The notes under the pieces were generated by a model. It searched no databases. It was not told where the DNA came from and was given only the letters and a program-made list of their open reading frames with translations. This document shows, in pieces, positions 1 through 8,226 of a stretch of DNA of 64,000 nucleotides. Position numbers and translations under genes: made by a program. How positions within the stretch are numbered: position 1 is the first letter of the stretch; each line of letters opens with the position of its first letter. The stretch comes from Methylobacterium sp. (GTDB taxonomy: Bacteria > Pseudomonadota > Alphaproteobacteria > Rhizobiales > Beijerinckiaceae): contig PNLY01000014.1 in assembly GCA_013823325.1 (NCBI GenBank), positions 18,332 through 82,331 of the forward strand, read 5' to 3'.

Positions 1-1
1 G

Positions 2-841
2 ATCAGCTTCTATGCCATCTCGGCCTCGGTCGATCTTGCCGCCGAGCGCGGGCGCTATCCGAGCTTCGACGGCTCGCTCTGGTCGAAGGGCATCCTGCCG
101 ATCGACTCGCTCGACATCCTCTCGGACGCCCGCGACGGCGATGTCGAGCTCGATCGCTCGTCGACGCTGGATTGGGAGACCTTGCGCGAGCGGGTGAAGA
201 CCACCGGCATGCGCAACTCCAACACCATGGCGATCGCGCCGACCGCGACGATCTCCAATATCGTCGGCGTCTCGCAGTCGATCGAGCCGTCCTATAGCCA
301 GCTCTACGTCAAGGCGAACATGTCGGGCGACTTCACCGTGGTGAACGCCGGGCTCGTGCACGACCTGAAGGCGAGGGGGCTCTGGGACGAGGTGATGGTC
401 TCGGATCTGAAATACTATGACGGCAAGGTCAGCCAGATCGACCGTGTCCCGGCCGATTTGAAGGCGCTCTACGCGACCTCCTTCGAGATCCCGACGGAGT
501 GGCTGATCCGCGCGGCCGCACGCCGGCAGAAATGGATCGACCAGGGCCAGTCGCTCAACCTCTACATGGCGCAGCCCTCTGGCCGGAAGCTCGACGAGGC
601 CTATCGGCTGGCCTGGCGGCTCGGCCTGAAGACGACCTATTACCTGCGCGCGCTCTCGGCGACCCATGTCGAGAAGTCGACGCTGAAGGGCACCGACGGC
701 AAGCTCAACGCGGTCTCGGCTACCGTTCCCGTTACTGCCAAGGCTGCGGCGCCGATCATCGTCGATATCCCGCTCGAGAACGGCATGGCCGTGCCCAACG
801 CCTGCTCGATCGACGATCCGACCTGCGAGGCCTGCCAGTAG
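2..841 (+). CDS. nrdA: Ribonucleoside-diphosphate reductase alpha subunit, C-terminal part
   Basis: This is the C-terminal 279 residues of the large catalytic subunit of ribonucleotide reductase, which makes deoxyribonucleotides in the cytoplasm. The frame is open from the first bases of the window, so the gene starts upstream. The stretch [18 protein letters not shown], followed by [11 protein letters not shown], is the typical nucleotide-binding and active-site end of class I alpha subunits. The tail ends in DPTCEACQ, a C-x2-C pair that fits the mobile redox cysteines reduced by thioredoxin or glutaredoxin. The radical-generating subunit nrdB follows about 160 bases downstream, with a palindromic repeat between them. 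Family assignment is firm. The N-terminal allosteric domains cannot be judged. Confidence 0.93.
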   Translation: MSFYAISASVDLAAERGRYPSFDGSLWSKGILPIDSLDILSDARDGDVELDRSSTLDWETLRERVKTTGMRNSNTMAIAPTATISNIVGVSQSIEPSYSQLYVKANMSGDFTVVNAGLVHDLKARGLWDEVMVSDLKYYDGKVSQIDRVPADLKALYATSFEIPTEWLIRAAARRQKWIDQGQSLNLYMAQPSGRKLDEAYRLAWRLGLKTTYYLRALSATHVEKSTLKGTDGKLNAVSATVPVTAKAAAPIIVDIPLENGMAVPNACSIDDPTCEACQ

Positions 842-868
842 CGCCTGCTCCTTCTCCGGCGCCTTCAT

Positions 869-963
869 CGTCATGGTCGGGCTTGTCCCGACCATCCACG
901 TCTTCCGTCACCAAGTGCGGTGTTCAAGACGTGGATGCTCGCCACAAGGGCGAGCATGACGGG
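869..963. repeat. Palindromic intergenic repeat between nrdA and nrdB
   Basis: Two hairpins lie in tandem: ATGGTCGGG/CCCGACCAT with a loop of about four bases, and ATGCTCGCC/GGGCGAGCAT with an ACAA loop. Outer arms CCACGTCTT and AAGACGTGG pair around the centre, so the whole unit can fold as a branched structure starting and ending with GTCATG/CATGAC. A related unit with ATGCTCGGG/CCCGAGCAT arms occurs at 62084-62193. This looks like a dispersed extragenic palindromic element. It may also act on nrdA mRNA end formation or stability. Confidence 0.7.
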
Positions 964-1002
964 AAGAGCTGGCCAGCTTCATTCTATCGAACGGAACACC
1001 CC

Positions 1003-2118
1003 ATGCTCGACTGGTCCGACACCAAGCCTGCGACCCCAGCCAACCCCGCCATTCTAAATGCCGTCGACGCCACCGGCCTCGGCGAGATCGACCGCAATGG
1101 CGGTCGCGTCAGCGTCGACGAGAAGCGCATGATCAATGCGCGCGCCGACGTGAACCAGCTTCTGCCGCTGAAGTACAAATGGGCCTGGGAGAAATACCTC
1201 TCCGGCTGCAACAACCACTGGATGCCGACCGAGGTCTCGATGCAGGCCGACATCGCGCTGTGGAAGTCGAAGGAAGGCCTGACCGAGGACGAGCGGCGCA
1301 TGCTCAAGCGCAATCTCGGCTTCTTCGCCGCGTCCGAGAGCCTCGTCGCCAACAACATCGTCCTGGCGATCTACCGGCACCTGACCAACCCGGAATGCCG
1401 GCAGTACCTGCTCCGCCAGGCCTTCGAGGAGGCGATCCATACCCACACCTTCCAGTACATCGTCGAGAGTCTCGGCCTCGACGAGGGCGAATTGTTCAAC
1501 ATGTACCGGGAGGTGCCCTCGATCACCGACAAGGCGGCCTGGGCGCTGAAGCACACGCAGAGCATCGAGAACCCGGAGTTCCGCACTGGGACGCCGGAGA
1601 ACGACCAGGCCCTGCTGCGCGACCTGATCACCTTCTACGCGATCTTCGAGGGGATGTGGTTCTATACCGGCTTCGCGCAGATCCTCTCGCTCGGCCGGCG
1701 CAACAAGATGGTGGGGATCGCCGAGCAGTACCAGTACATCCTGCGCGACGAGTCGATCCATCTCAACTTCGGCATCGACGTGATCAACCAGATCAAGATC
1801 GAGAACCCGCATCTCTGGACCAAGGCCTTCCAGGACGAGGTGCGCGGCATGATCCGCGATGCGGCCGAGCTTGAAGCTGCCTATGGCCGCGACACGATGC
1901 CGAGAGGCTTCCTCGGGCTGAACGCGGCCTTGTGCGAGCAGTACATGCACTTCATCGCCAACCGCCGCTGCGGCCAGCTCGGGCTGACGCCGGTCTTCGC
2001 CGAGACCGAGAACCCGTTCCCCTGGATGTCCGAGGCGATGGACCTCAAGAAGGAGAAGAACTTCTTCGAGACCCGCGTCATCGAATACCAGAACGGCGGC
2101 GCGCTGAGTTGGGAGTGA
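1003..2118 (+). CDS. nrdB: Ribonucleotide reductase beta subunit, class Ic-like (R2c)
   Basis: This 371-residue radical-generating subunit partners nrdA. Predicted metal ligands are E112 (in SESLV), E143 and H146 (in EEAIHTHTF), E216 (in FEGMW), and E250 and H253 (in DESIHL). The position normally held by the radical tyrosine of class Ia proteins, seven residues after the first-site glutamate, is F150. Phenylalanine there, together with a glutamate rather than aspartate at E112, is the signature described for the Mn/Fe class Ic R2 protein of Chlamydia trachomatis. ATG 1003 is the start because the homologous region begins just after it; longer readings run back through the repeat and nrdA. 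The tail GGALSWE fits the peptide that docks into the alpha subunit. Family is certain; the Mn/Fe cofactor is inferred from these residues. Confidence 0.95.
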   Translation: MLDWSDTKPATPANPAILNAVDATGLGEIDRNGGRVSVDEKRMINARADVNQLLPLKYKWAWEKYLSGCNNHWMPTEVSMQADIALWKSKEGLTEDERRMLKRNLGFFAASESLVANNIVLAIYRHLTNPECRQYLLRQAFEEAIHTHTFQYIVESLGLDEGELFNMYREVPSITDKAAWALKHTQSIENPEFRTGTPENDQALLRDLITFYAIFEGMWFYTGFAQILSLGRRNKMVGIAEQYQYILRDESIHLNFGIDVINQIKIENPHLWTKAFQDEVRGMIRDAAELEAAYGRDTMPRGFLGLNAALCEQYMHFIANRRCGQLGLTPVFAETENPFPWMSEAMDLKKEKNFFETRVIEYQNGGALSWE

Positions 2119-2123
2119 GCCGG

Positions 2124-2906
2124 GTGAGCCAAATCGACGAAACAGCGCCACCGGCGCCAGCGACAGTGCTCCTGCTCGCGCGTTCGGCGATCACGGCGCC
2201 GCCGCTCAAGGAGATGGAACGGCTGCGCGGCGCGCTCGCGGCACGCCCTGGCGTCGAGGAAGCCCTGTTTGCCTTCTCCGAACAGGGCTCGCCATCGCTG
2301 CGGCACGCACTCGACAAGCTGATAGCCTCCGGCTGCGGCCGGCTCGTCATCCTGCCGATGCTGATCCCGGCCGAGCCGAACTTCCAGGCCTGGCTCACGC
2401 GCACCCTGACCCGCTGGCGCTCGCGCGACGAGCGGCCTTGGCCCACCGTCGAGGTCGCGGCCTTGCTGCCGAACGAAGCGAGCCTGGTCTCGCTGCTCGA
2501 CGCGGCGCTCGCGGCCGGGCGAACCGCGCTTTCTCTCGACTCGGCCAAGGCCTCTCCGGAAGGCTCGCTCGTGCCGGCGCAGAAGCGGCGCGTGCTGGTC
2601 TGCATGGGCGGCCCCTGCAATGTCGCGGGAGCCGAAGTGATCTGGGGCCATTTCCGCAACGAGCAGGATCGCCTGTCGCTGCGGACCGCCGGCGATGGCT
2701 GCATGAGCGCCAAGACGAGTTGCCTCGGCCCATGCAATCTGGCGCCGGTCGTGCAGGTCTGGCCTGAAGGCACCTATTATGGCGGCGTCGACGAGGCTGC
2801 GGTCGACCGGATCATCGCGGAGCACATCCTGGGTGGCCGACCGGCGGACGAGCACGCCTATGAGCCGACCGGCAAGAAGCAGTTCCTGCGGATGCGCGAG
2901 GTCTGA
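2124..2906 (+). CDS. CbiX-like / (2Fe-2S) ferredoxin-domain fusion protein
   Basis: The protein has about 260 residues. The N-terminal half (LLLARSAITAPPLKEMERLR, then SGCGRLVILPMLIPAEPNF) resembles the CbiX/sirohydrochlorin chelatase fold. The C-terminal half (VCMGGPCNVAG, then CMSAKTSCLGPCNLAPVVQVW) is a thioredoxin-like 2Fe-2S ferredoxin domain with the expected cysteines. Such fusions are linked to cobalt or iron chelation in tetrapyrrole and cobalamin synthesis. The cobalamin riboswitch about 120 bases downstream supports a B12-related role, though it points away to the next operon. GTG 2124 is preferred over GTG 2115 because GGGAG lies eight bases upstream. The gene begins right after nrdB and is probably co-transcribed with it. 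The exact metal or substrate is unknown. Confidence 0.75.
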   Translation: MSQIDETAPPAPATVLLLARSAITAPPLKEMERLRGALAARPGVEEALFAFSEQGSPSLRHALDKLIASGCGRLVILPMLIPAEPNFQAWLTRTLTRWRSRDERPWPTVEVAALLPNEASLVSLLDAALAAGRTALSLDSAKASPEGSLVPAQKRRVLVCMGGPCNVAGAEVIWGHFRNEQDRLSLRTAGDGCMSAKTSCLGPCNLAPVVQVWPEGTYYGGVDEAAVDRIIAEHILGGRPADEHAYEPTGKKQFLRMREV

Positions 2907-3024
2907 GAGGAACACAACGGAAGGCGTGCCGAGTTGAGCCTTGCTTGAATCGGCCCTGCCATCCACAGCCTGCCCCACGATGCCGGCGATGCCGGTTGAC
3001 GCCACAATCCCGCCATATAGGTTG

Positions 3025-3215
3025 ACGCGCGTCGAGGTCTTCGGAGCGATCCGAAGCTAAGAGGGAATCCGGTGCGGCATCAATCGCCCAATCCGGAGCT
3101 GCCCCCGCAACTGTAAGCGGTGAGTTTCCGGCCCTGATGTCACTGGCGCCAACGCGCTGGGAAGACGGCCGAAAGCGCTGATCCGCGAGCCAGGAGACCT
3201 GCCCCGACGGCGTAT
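3025..3215 (+). promoter_or_regulatory. Cobalamin (AdoCbl) riboswitch
   Basis: The leader shows the conserved cobalamin aptamer blocks in order: GGGAATCCGGTGCG at about 3063, GCTGCCCCCGCAACTGTAAG at about 3099, and the terminal B12-box region GAGCCAGGAGACCTGCC at about 3187-3203. It lies on the plus strand upstream of the methyltransferase/TonB/BtuFCD-like operon. Cobalamin riboswitches normally shut off uptake or synthesis genes when B12 is abundant. About 240 bases separate the B12 box from the first start codon. Short hairpins there (TGGGA/TCCCA near 3368 and GGGC/GCCC near 3388) could belong to the expression platform. Confidence 0.93.
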
Positions 3216-3421
3216 TGATGTCGCGCGGGCGGGGTGTCCGGCGGATCGCAGCATGTCCGGCCGCGATTGCCGCCGTATCTGCCGCGCTTCCGAGCAGCCC
3301 TGTTCCGCATAGCGAGGGGCTGACGACTGTGAGAGTGAACACGATTGCGCGCCAGATGGGCTACGTGGGAAACTCTCCCATGTCGTCGGGCAAAGCGCCC
3401 AAGCCACGCAGACCATATTGT

Positions 3422-3440
3422 AATGATATAACATATCATT
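3422..3440. promoter_or_regulatory. Zur-like palindromic operator upstream of the uptake operon
   Basis: AATGATATAACATATCATT is a perfect inverted repeat of eight bases around AAC. It lies 12 bases before the ATG at 3453 and downstream of the riboswitch. Laid over the Zur box remembered for enterobacteria (AATGTTATANTATAACATT), 16 of 19 positions agree. This AT-rich patch could also carry a promoter -10. It suggests a second, metal-sensing control point and possibly an internal promoter that bypasses the riboswitch. The assignment to Zur rather than another Fur-family protein is inference. Confidence 0.55.
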
Positions 3441-3452
3441 CATAGGCGTGGC

Positions 3453-4211
3453 ATGACGGACCTTTCACCTCCTGCCGTGCAGCCGCACCCCAGCTCGCTC
3501 GACCCGCTGGCACTTTACGCCAGCGCTATCGATACATCGGATTATGCGGCACGCCTGGCGCCGCTCATTCGCAACCTGGCCTCGGACATCGGCGATCTCG
3601 TCGATATCGGGGCAGGGGGCGGGCAGCTCGGCGCTGCCCTGCTCGGCAAAGGCCGGCGCTGGATCACGATCGAGCCTGCGCCGGTGATGCAGGCAAGGCT
3701 TGCGGCCAAGCCGGAGCGGCCTGAGATCATCCCATTCGGCTGGAATGACGAGCGCATCGCCTGCGAGCCCGCCGACACGGTCCTGGCGGCGACGATGCCG
3801 GGCTATTTCGACGATCCTCGCGCCTTCCTCGCGCGCTGCCGCCAATGGGCGCGCCGTCAGGTCGTCTGGGTCGTGCCGGCACAGGCGGCTCCGAAAGGGC
3901 TCATCCTCGCCGCCTGCCTGCCGCGCGACTGGCATCGCGAGGACGAGACGCCGGGCATCGATCTGGTGCTGCCGAAGCTCGGCTCCGATCTGCCCCACCG
4001 CTCCGACGTGACGGACTGGACCTTCTCGCTCGAGCTGCCGGACCTCGCCGCCTTCGCGGCGTTCCAGGCCGACCGGCTCGGCTGGACGCCTGACGATCGG
4101 CGCCGGCCCCAGCTTTTCGAACACCTCCGCAAGCAGGCCGTGCCAACGCCGGCCGGCTTTCGCCTCTCCTGCCATCGCCGCTCGGCCATCCTCGTCTGGG
4201 ACCTGCCATGA
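3453..4211 (+). CDS. Class I SAM-dependent methyltransferase-like protein
   Basis: This 252-residue cytoplasmic protein has a SAM-binding motif I, LVDIGAGGGQLGAALL, near residues 50-65, followed by an acidic strand end (WITIEPAP). The remainder fits a Rossmann-type methyltransferase, but the C-terminal half (FSLELPDLAAFAAFQADRLGW) is not a family I can name. It is the first gene of the riboswitch-controlled operon and overlaps the TonB-receptor start (ATGA). No clear ribosome binding site precedes the ATG. Context suggests a role in processing or using the imported corrinoid or metallophore, but the substrate is unknown. Confidence 0.65.
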   Translation: MTDLSPPAVQPHPSSLDPLALYASAIDTSDYAARLAPLIRNLASDIGDLVDIGAGGGQLGAALLGKGRRWITIEPAPVMQARLAAKPERPEIIPFGWNDERIACEPADTVLAATMPGYFDDPRAFLARCRQWARRQVVWVVPAQAAPKGLILAACLPRDWHREDETPGIDLVLPKLGSDLPHRSDVTDWTFSLELPDLAAFAAFQADRLGWTPDDRRRPQLFEHLRKQAVPTPAGFRLSCHRRSAILVWDLP

Positions 4212-6370
4212 TCCGCCCGAATGCCCGCAAAGCCTGCCTGCTTGCCGCGACCTGCCTGACGGTGGCGAGCGCTCCCGCCTTCGCCCAGACCGAGATCAGG
4301 CTCGACGAGCTTGTCGTGACGGCGACGGGGCGTCCCGAGCCGCGCAGCAGCATTCCCGGTACGGTCCAGGTCATCGACGCCTCGCAGATCGAGCGCACCC
4401 ATGCGCAGTCGCTGACCGACCTGTTGGCCGAGAATGCCGTGGGCTTCTTCAGCCAATGGACGCCCGGGCAGACCTCTATCAACATCCGCGGTGGCGCCAC
4501 CGATGGGCAGGGCAAGGACTTCCGCAGCCAGGTGCTGGTGCTGATGAACGGCCGGCGCGCCGGCACGGCCAACCTGTCCAAGCTGTCGACGGCCGATGTC
4601 GAGCGAATCGAGATCATCCGCGGCCCGTCCTCGGTCGTCTATGGCAGCCAGAACATCGGCGGCGTGATCAACATCATCCTGAAGACCGGCCGCACCGCGC
4701 CCGGCACGATGATCGAGGGGGCCGGCGGCTCGTGGGGATTGCTGCAGGGCAAGGCCCAGACCGGCGGGCTCTATGACAGCATCGACTACTATGCCGGCAT
4801 TTCCGGCGGCACCCGCGACGATTACCGCTCCGGCCGCGGCGGCTCGAAAATGGAGAATACCGGCTGGAAGCGTCTGGGCGTCGCCGGCGCGCTCGGCCTG
4901 CAGATCAATCCGGACCACCGCATCGAGACGACGCTGCGGACCGACGGCATCTACGATGTCGGCTTCCGCGGCTCCGGCGCCAACACGATCAGCCAGGAGG
5001 ATCGCTACAACAACTCCTTCGACGTCACCTATCGTGGCCAGCTGCCCGGCGGGCAGTACCGCTGGATGCTGCAGGGCTATGCCGTGCAGGACGTCGACAA
5101 TTTCCGCTGGGCCTCGCCGGTCATCCGCGGCGGCACCGGCCTGCCGGCGCCGGGCACGGCGGCCGACTACAACCGGCGCGAGCTCAACATCGTCGGCACG
5201 CGCTTCCAGCCGAGCATGACGCTCTGGGCGGGCAACGACCTGCTCGCCGGCTGGGACTGGGAGCGCAGCACTTTGCGCTCGACCCGCGACCGCATCGGCG
5301 TTCCCGGCAATCCGCTGACGCCGGTCTCGCCGCAGGACAACAACCAGTCCGAGACCGTCAACGCGCTCTATGTCGAGGATTCGCAGAAGCTCTTCGACGA
5401 TCGCGTCACGCTGCGCGCCGGCGTGCGCCGCACCTTCGGCACGACCAGCTTCGAGTACACGCCGAACCTCGCGGGCCAGCGCCCGCGCGAGGTCGACTAC
5501 CAGGCGACGACCTATTCGACCGGCGCGACCTTCAAGGCGACCGACCGGCTGACCTTCCGCGTCGGTTACGCAACCGGCTTCCGGGCTCCCACCGCGACCG
5601 AGCTCGCCGCTGACTTCAACACGTTGGGCGGCGGGCGCATCTTCGGCAATCCGTCGGTGAAGCCTGAAACCAGCGAGCAGGTCGAGGCCGGCGCCGCCTA
5701 TGCCGGAGACGGCTGGCGCCTGGATCTGGCGATCTTCCAGAACGTCATCTCCGACCGCATCATCACGCGCGCCCGGCCGGGCGTGGCCAATACCTCCGAC
5801 TATGCGAACAACTCCGGTGACGTCGTAGTGCGCGGCGTCGAATTGCAGGCCGAGGCCGACATCCTGAAGCTGGCGGGATACGGCGACACGCCCTGGCGCT
5901 GGTCGGTCTTCGGTAATGGCGCCTGGAACTTCGACATGGAGGACAAGGGCGCCGCCGTCACCGCCACCAGCCGCAAGCCGGAGCGCATGTACCAGTACCA
6001 GGCGGCGGTCGGCACGCGCTTCGGCCAGAGCGGCGTGCAGTATCCGTGGTCGGTGCAGGTTTCCGGCACGCTCTATGGGCCGATGTGGTACAACACCGAG
6101 GAGAACCTGGTCGCCACCGCCGAACCGAACCGCGACTGGATCCACCGCAAAAGCCCGTTCTGGATCTGGAACGTGCGCGGCGAGGTCGAGATCGCCAAGG
6201 GTGTGAAGCTGTTCGCGCTGGTCAACAACCTCTTCAACAAGAACGAGCACCCGATCTTCATCGGCCTCGACAAGAAGCCCTACAAGCTCGATTCCCGTTT
6301 TGCCAATGGCGGCTACGGCACCTCGATGCCGGGGCTCGAGGTCCAGGCTGGTCTGCAGGCAAGGTTCTAA
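4208..6370 (+). CDS. TonB-dependent outer-membrane receptor (BtuB-like)
   Basis: The 720-residue outer-membrane receptor has a signal peptide ending at AFA-Q (about residue 26) and a TonB-box-like segment, LDELVVTATG, at residues 32-41. The plug domain contains SINIRGG and IEIIRGPSSVVYGSQNIGGVINI. The long beta-barrel ends in the aromatic residue F. It takes up scarce ligands using TonB energy. A cobalamin riboswitch upstream and BtuF/C/D-like genes downstream make cobalamin or another corrinoid the likely substrate. The Zur-like operator leaves open a metal complex instead. The start overlaps the methyltransferase stop, and the next gene follows with no gap. Confidence 0.9.
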   Translation: MIRPNARKACLLAATCLTVASAPAFAQTEIRLDELVVTATGRPEPRSSIPGTVQVIDASQIERTHAQSLTDLLAENAVGFFSQWTPGQTSINIRGGATDGQGKDFRSQVLVLMNGRRAGTANLSKLSTADVERIEIIRGPSSVVYGSQNIGGVINIILKTGRTAPGTMIEGAGGSWGLLQGKAQTGGLYDSIDYYAGISGGTRDDYRSGRGGSKMENTGWKRLGVAGALGLQINPDHRIETTLRTDGIYDVGFRGSGANTISQEDRYNNSFDVTYRGQLPGGQYRWMLQGYAVQDVDNFRWASPVIRGGTGLPAPGTAADYNRRELNIVGTRFQPSMTLWAGNDLLAGWDWERSTLRSTRDRIGVPGNPLTPVSPQDNNQSETVNALYVEDSQKLFDDRVTLRAGVRRTFGTTSFEYTPNLAGQRPREVDYQATTYSTGATFKATDRLTFRVGYATGFRAPTATELAADFNTLGGGRIFGNPSVKPETSEQVEAGAAYAGDGWRLDLAIFQNVISDRIITRARPGVANTSDYANNSGDVVVRGVELQAEADILKLAGYGDTPWRWSVFGNGAWNFDMEDKGAAVTATSRKPERMYQYQAAVGTRFGQSGVQYPWSVQVSGTLYGPMWYNTEENLVATAEPNRDWIHRKSPFWIWNVRGEVEIAKGVKLFALVNNLFNKNEHPIFIGLDKKPYKLDSRFANGGYGTSMPGLEVQAGLQARF

Positions 6371-7246
6371 GTGCGCCGCACAGTTCTCGCCTTCGCCTGC
6401 CTACTCGGCGTTGCGACACCTGCCGTCGCGGAACCGATCCGGCTGACCGACGCGCTTGGCCGAACGGTCGAGATTGCGCTGCCGCCGCAGCGCATCGTAC
6501 CGATCTTTGCCTCCAACACCGAGCTCGCGGCGACGCTCGGGCTATCCGATCGCATTGTCGGAGTGGAGGCCTATACCCGCTTCCCGCCCGAGATGACGAA
6601 AAAGCCGCAGGTGGGAGGCCGGCTCGGCTTCTCAGTCGACGCAATCGTCGCGCAACGCCCGGACCTCCTGATCGTGACTCCGGCGCGCCAAGCCATGCAC
6701 CAGCTGATCGACCCGATGACGCGGCTCGGCGTACCAGTCGTCGTCCTTCTGGCTCGCAGCGTCGCGGAGGTGATGGACAATCTGCGCCTCGTCGGCCGGG
6801 CCGCCGGCGTGCCCGAGCGCGGAGAGGCGGTGGCGGCTGCGCTCGAGGCGCGGCTGGCGGCCGTGCAACATGTCATGCCGGCGATCCGCCCTCGCGTCGT
6901 GATGATCACCGGCAAGCTCGGCAATGGACTCGTGCTGATCGCGCGTGCCGACACCTATACGGGCGACGCCATCGTCAAGGCCGGCGGCCGCCATGCCCTC
7001 GAACGCAGCATCGTCGCCCATGTCTCGCCCGAGGCGATCGTGGCCGCGGACCCCGACGTGCTGCTCTTCGCAGGGACGAAGGCTGATCTCGATGCGCTTG
7101 TGGCGCAGCCCGGCTGGCGCCTGTCGCGGGCCGTGCGCGAGGGACGCGCCCACACGGTCGCCCGCGCCGAGTTCCTGATCCCAGGACCGAGAACCGTCGA
7201 CGGCATCGAAAAGCTTGCGGTCTTGCTGCGGAGCCAAGGCCAATGA
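6371..7246 (+). CDS. Periplasmic binding protein of a BtuF/FhuD-type ABC importer
   Basis: This 291-residue class III substrate-binding protein has a short signal peptide (to AVAEP, about residue 21). It then shows the BtuF/FepB pattern: ITD-like DALGRTVEIALPPQRIVPI, VGVEAYT, VGGRLGFSVDAIVAQRPDLLI, and the C-terminal WRLSRAVREGRAHTVARAEF. It delivers the ligand arriving through the receptor to the inner-membrane permease. GTG 6371 begins directly after the receptor stop codon. The C-terminus overlaps the permease start by four bases, so the genes are translationally coupled. Corrinoid specificity is inferred from the riboswitch only. Confidence 0.88.
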   Translation: MRRTVLAFACLLGVATPAVAEPIRLTDALGRTVEIALPPQRIVPIFASNTELAATLGLSDRIVGVEAYTRFPPEMTKKPQVGGRLGFSVDAIVAQRPDLLIVTPARQAMHQLIDPMTRLGVPVVVLLARSVAEVMDNLRLVGRAAGVPERGEAVAAALEARLAAVQHVMPAIRPRVVMITGKLGNGLVLIARADTYTGDAIVKAGGRHALERSIVAHVSPEAIVAADPDVLLFAGTKADLDALVAQPGWRLSRAVREGRAHTVARAEFLIPGPRTVDGIEKLAVLLRSQGQ

Positions 7247-8226
7247 AGACGCGATTCGCCATGATGGCCGCGCTCCTCGCGGCGGCGCTTCTGTTCGCCG
7301 CCATGGCGGGACATGACTGGGCCTCGCCGCGGAGGCTGCTGCAGGCGCTGTCGGGCGCGGCGGACATGGAAAGCCGGCTGCTGCTGGTCTGGAGGCTGCC
7401 TCGGGTCGTCGCCTCGGCCCTGGTCGGCGCGCTGCTGGGGCTCGGCGGGGCGATTTTCCAGGGCGTGTTCCGCAATCCGCTGGCTGAGCCTTATCTGCTC
7501 GGCGCATCGGGCGGAGCGGCGATCGGCGCGACGATCGCCTTGCTCGTACCGCTCGGCCTTCCCGGCGGCCCGGTCCTGGCCGCGCTCTCCTTCGCCGGGG
7601 CGTGGGGAGCGACGTGGCTGGTGCTCGCCGTCTCCGGGCTCCATGGCAGGCCGGACACGGCGGGGCTGCTGCTCGCCGGCGTTGCGGTCGCCGCAATGCT
7701 CGGTGCCTTGCGCTCCTTCCTCATGCTGGCGCTGTCTGACGACACGGTGAATCTGCAGGTTGTCCTCAGTTGGACGCTGGGTGGCATCCAGACACCGGAC
7801 GTCATCGGGCTGCTGTTGCTCGCAGCCTTCGTCGGGGCAGGGCTGGCGCTGGCGCTCTGGCTTGCGCACGGGCTCGACCTTCTCGGACTCGGCGACGAGC
7901 AGGCTTTCGCTTTCGGGCTCGATCCGGCGCGTTTCGCGCGGCGCGCCGTGCTGGTCGGCGCCGCGATCGTCGCGGCGGCGGTGGCGTTCGGCGGCCTCGT
8001 CGCCTTCGTCGGCCTGATCGCGCCGCATCTCGCGCGCTGGTGGATCGGGCCCCGACACCGCGCGCTGATGCCGTCCAGCGCTCTCATCGGAGCGGCGCTG
8101 GTCGCCGTCTGCGACGGGATCGCGCGTGCCGTGCTGCCGCCCGCGGAAATTCCGCTCGGACTGGTAACGGCCCTCATCGGCGGCCCGTTTTTCCTCCTGC
8201 TCCTGGCGAGGAGGCTGAAGACATGA
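7243..8226 (+). CDS. FecCD/BtuC-type ABC transporter permease
   Basis: The 327-residue inner-membrane permease of the FecCD family has about ten hydrophobic segments. Family landmarks are WRLPRVVASALVGALLGLGGAIFQGVFRNPLAEPYLLGASGGAAIGA and, near the C-terminus, GGLVAFVGLIAPHLARWW. These segments form the translocation path and ATPase contact in BtuC-like proteins. It overlaps both the binding-protein gene and the ATPase gene by four bases, so the three importer genes form one unit. Confidence 0.92.
   Translation: MKTRFAMMAALLAAALLFAAMAGHDWASPRRLLQALSGAADMESRLLLVWRLPRVVASALVGALLGLGGAIFQGVFRNPLAEPYLLGASGGAAIGATIALLVPLGLPGGPVLAALSFAGAWGATWLVLAVSGLHGRPDTAGLLLAGVAVAAMLGALRSFLMLALSDDTVNLQVVLSWTLGGIQTPDVIGLLLLAAFVGAGLALALWLAHGLDLLGLGDEQAFAFGLDPARFARRAVLVGAAIVAAAVAFGGLVAFVGLIAPHLARWWIGPRHRALMPSSALIGAALVAVCDGIARAVLPPAEIPLGLVTALIGGPFFLLLLARRLKT

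Noticed and set aside
499-1002. N-terminal extension of NrdB through nrdA and the repeat
   Set aside because: The longer frame is an out-of-frame reading of nrdA and the palindromic repeat. The R2 domain begins just after ATG 1003.
1054-2151. Long antisense open frame opposite nrdB
   Set aside because: It is rich in Val, Leu, Arg and Asp without domain motifs, the usual shadow of a GC-rich gene. The R2 protein on the plus strand is certain.
3215-3445. 76-codon ORF inside the riboswitch-to-gene leader
   Set aside because: The start lies just after the B12 box with no ribosome site, and the product has no recognisable features. It is more likely untranslated leader.
3857-6250. 797-codon antisense frame opposite the TonB receptor
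   Set aside because: No family pattern, and codon content mirrors the receptor gene on the other strand.
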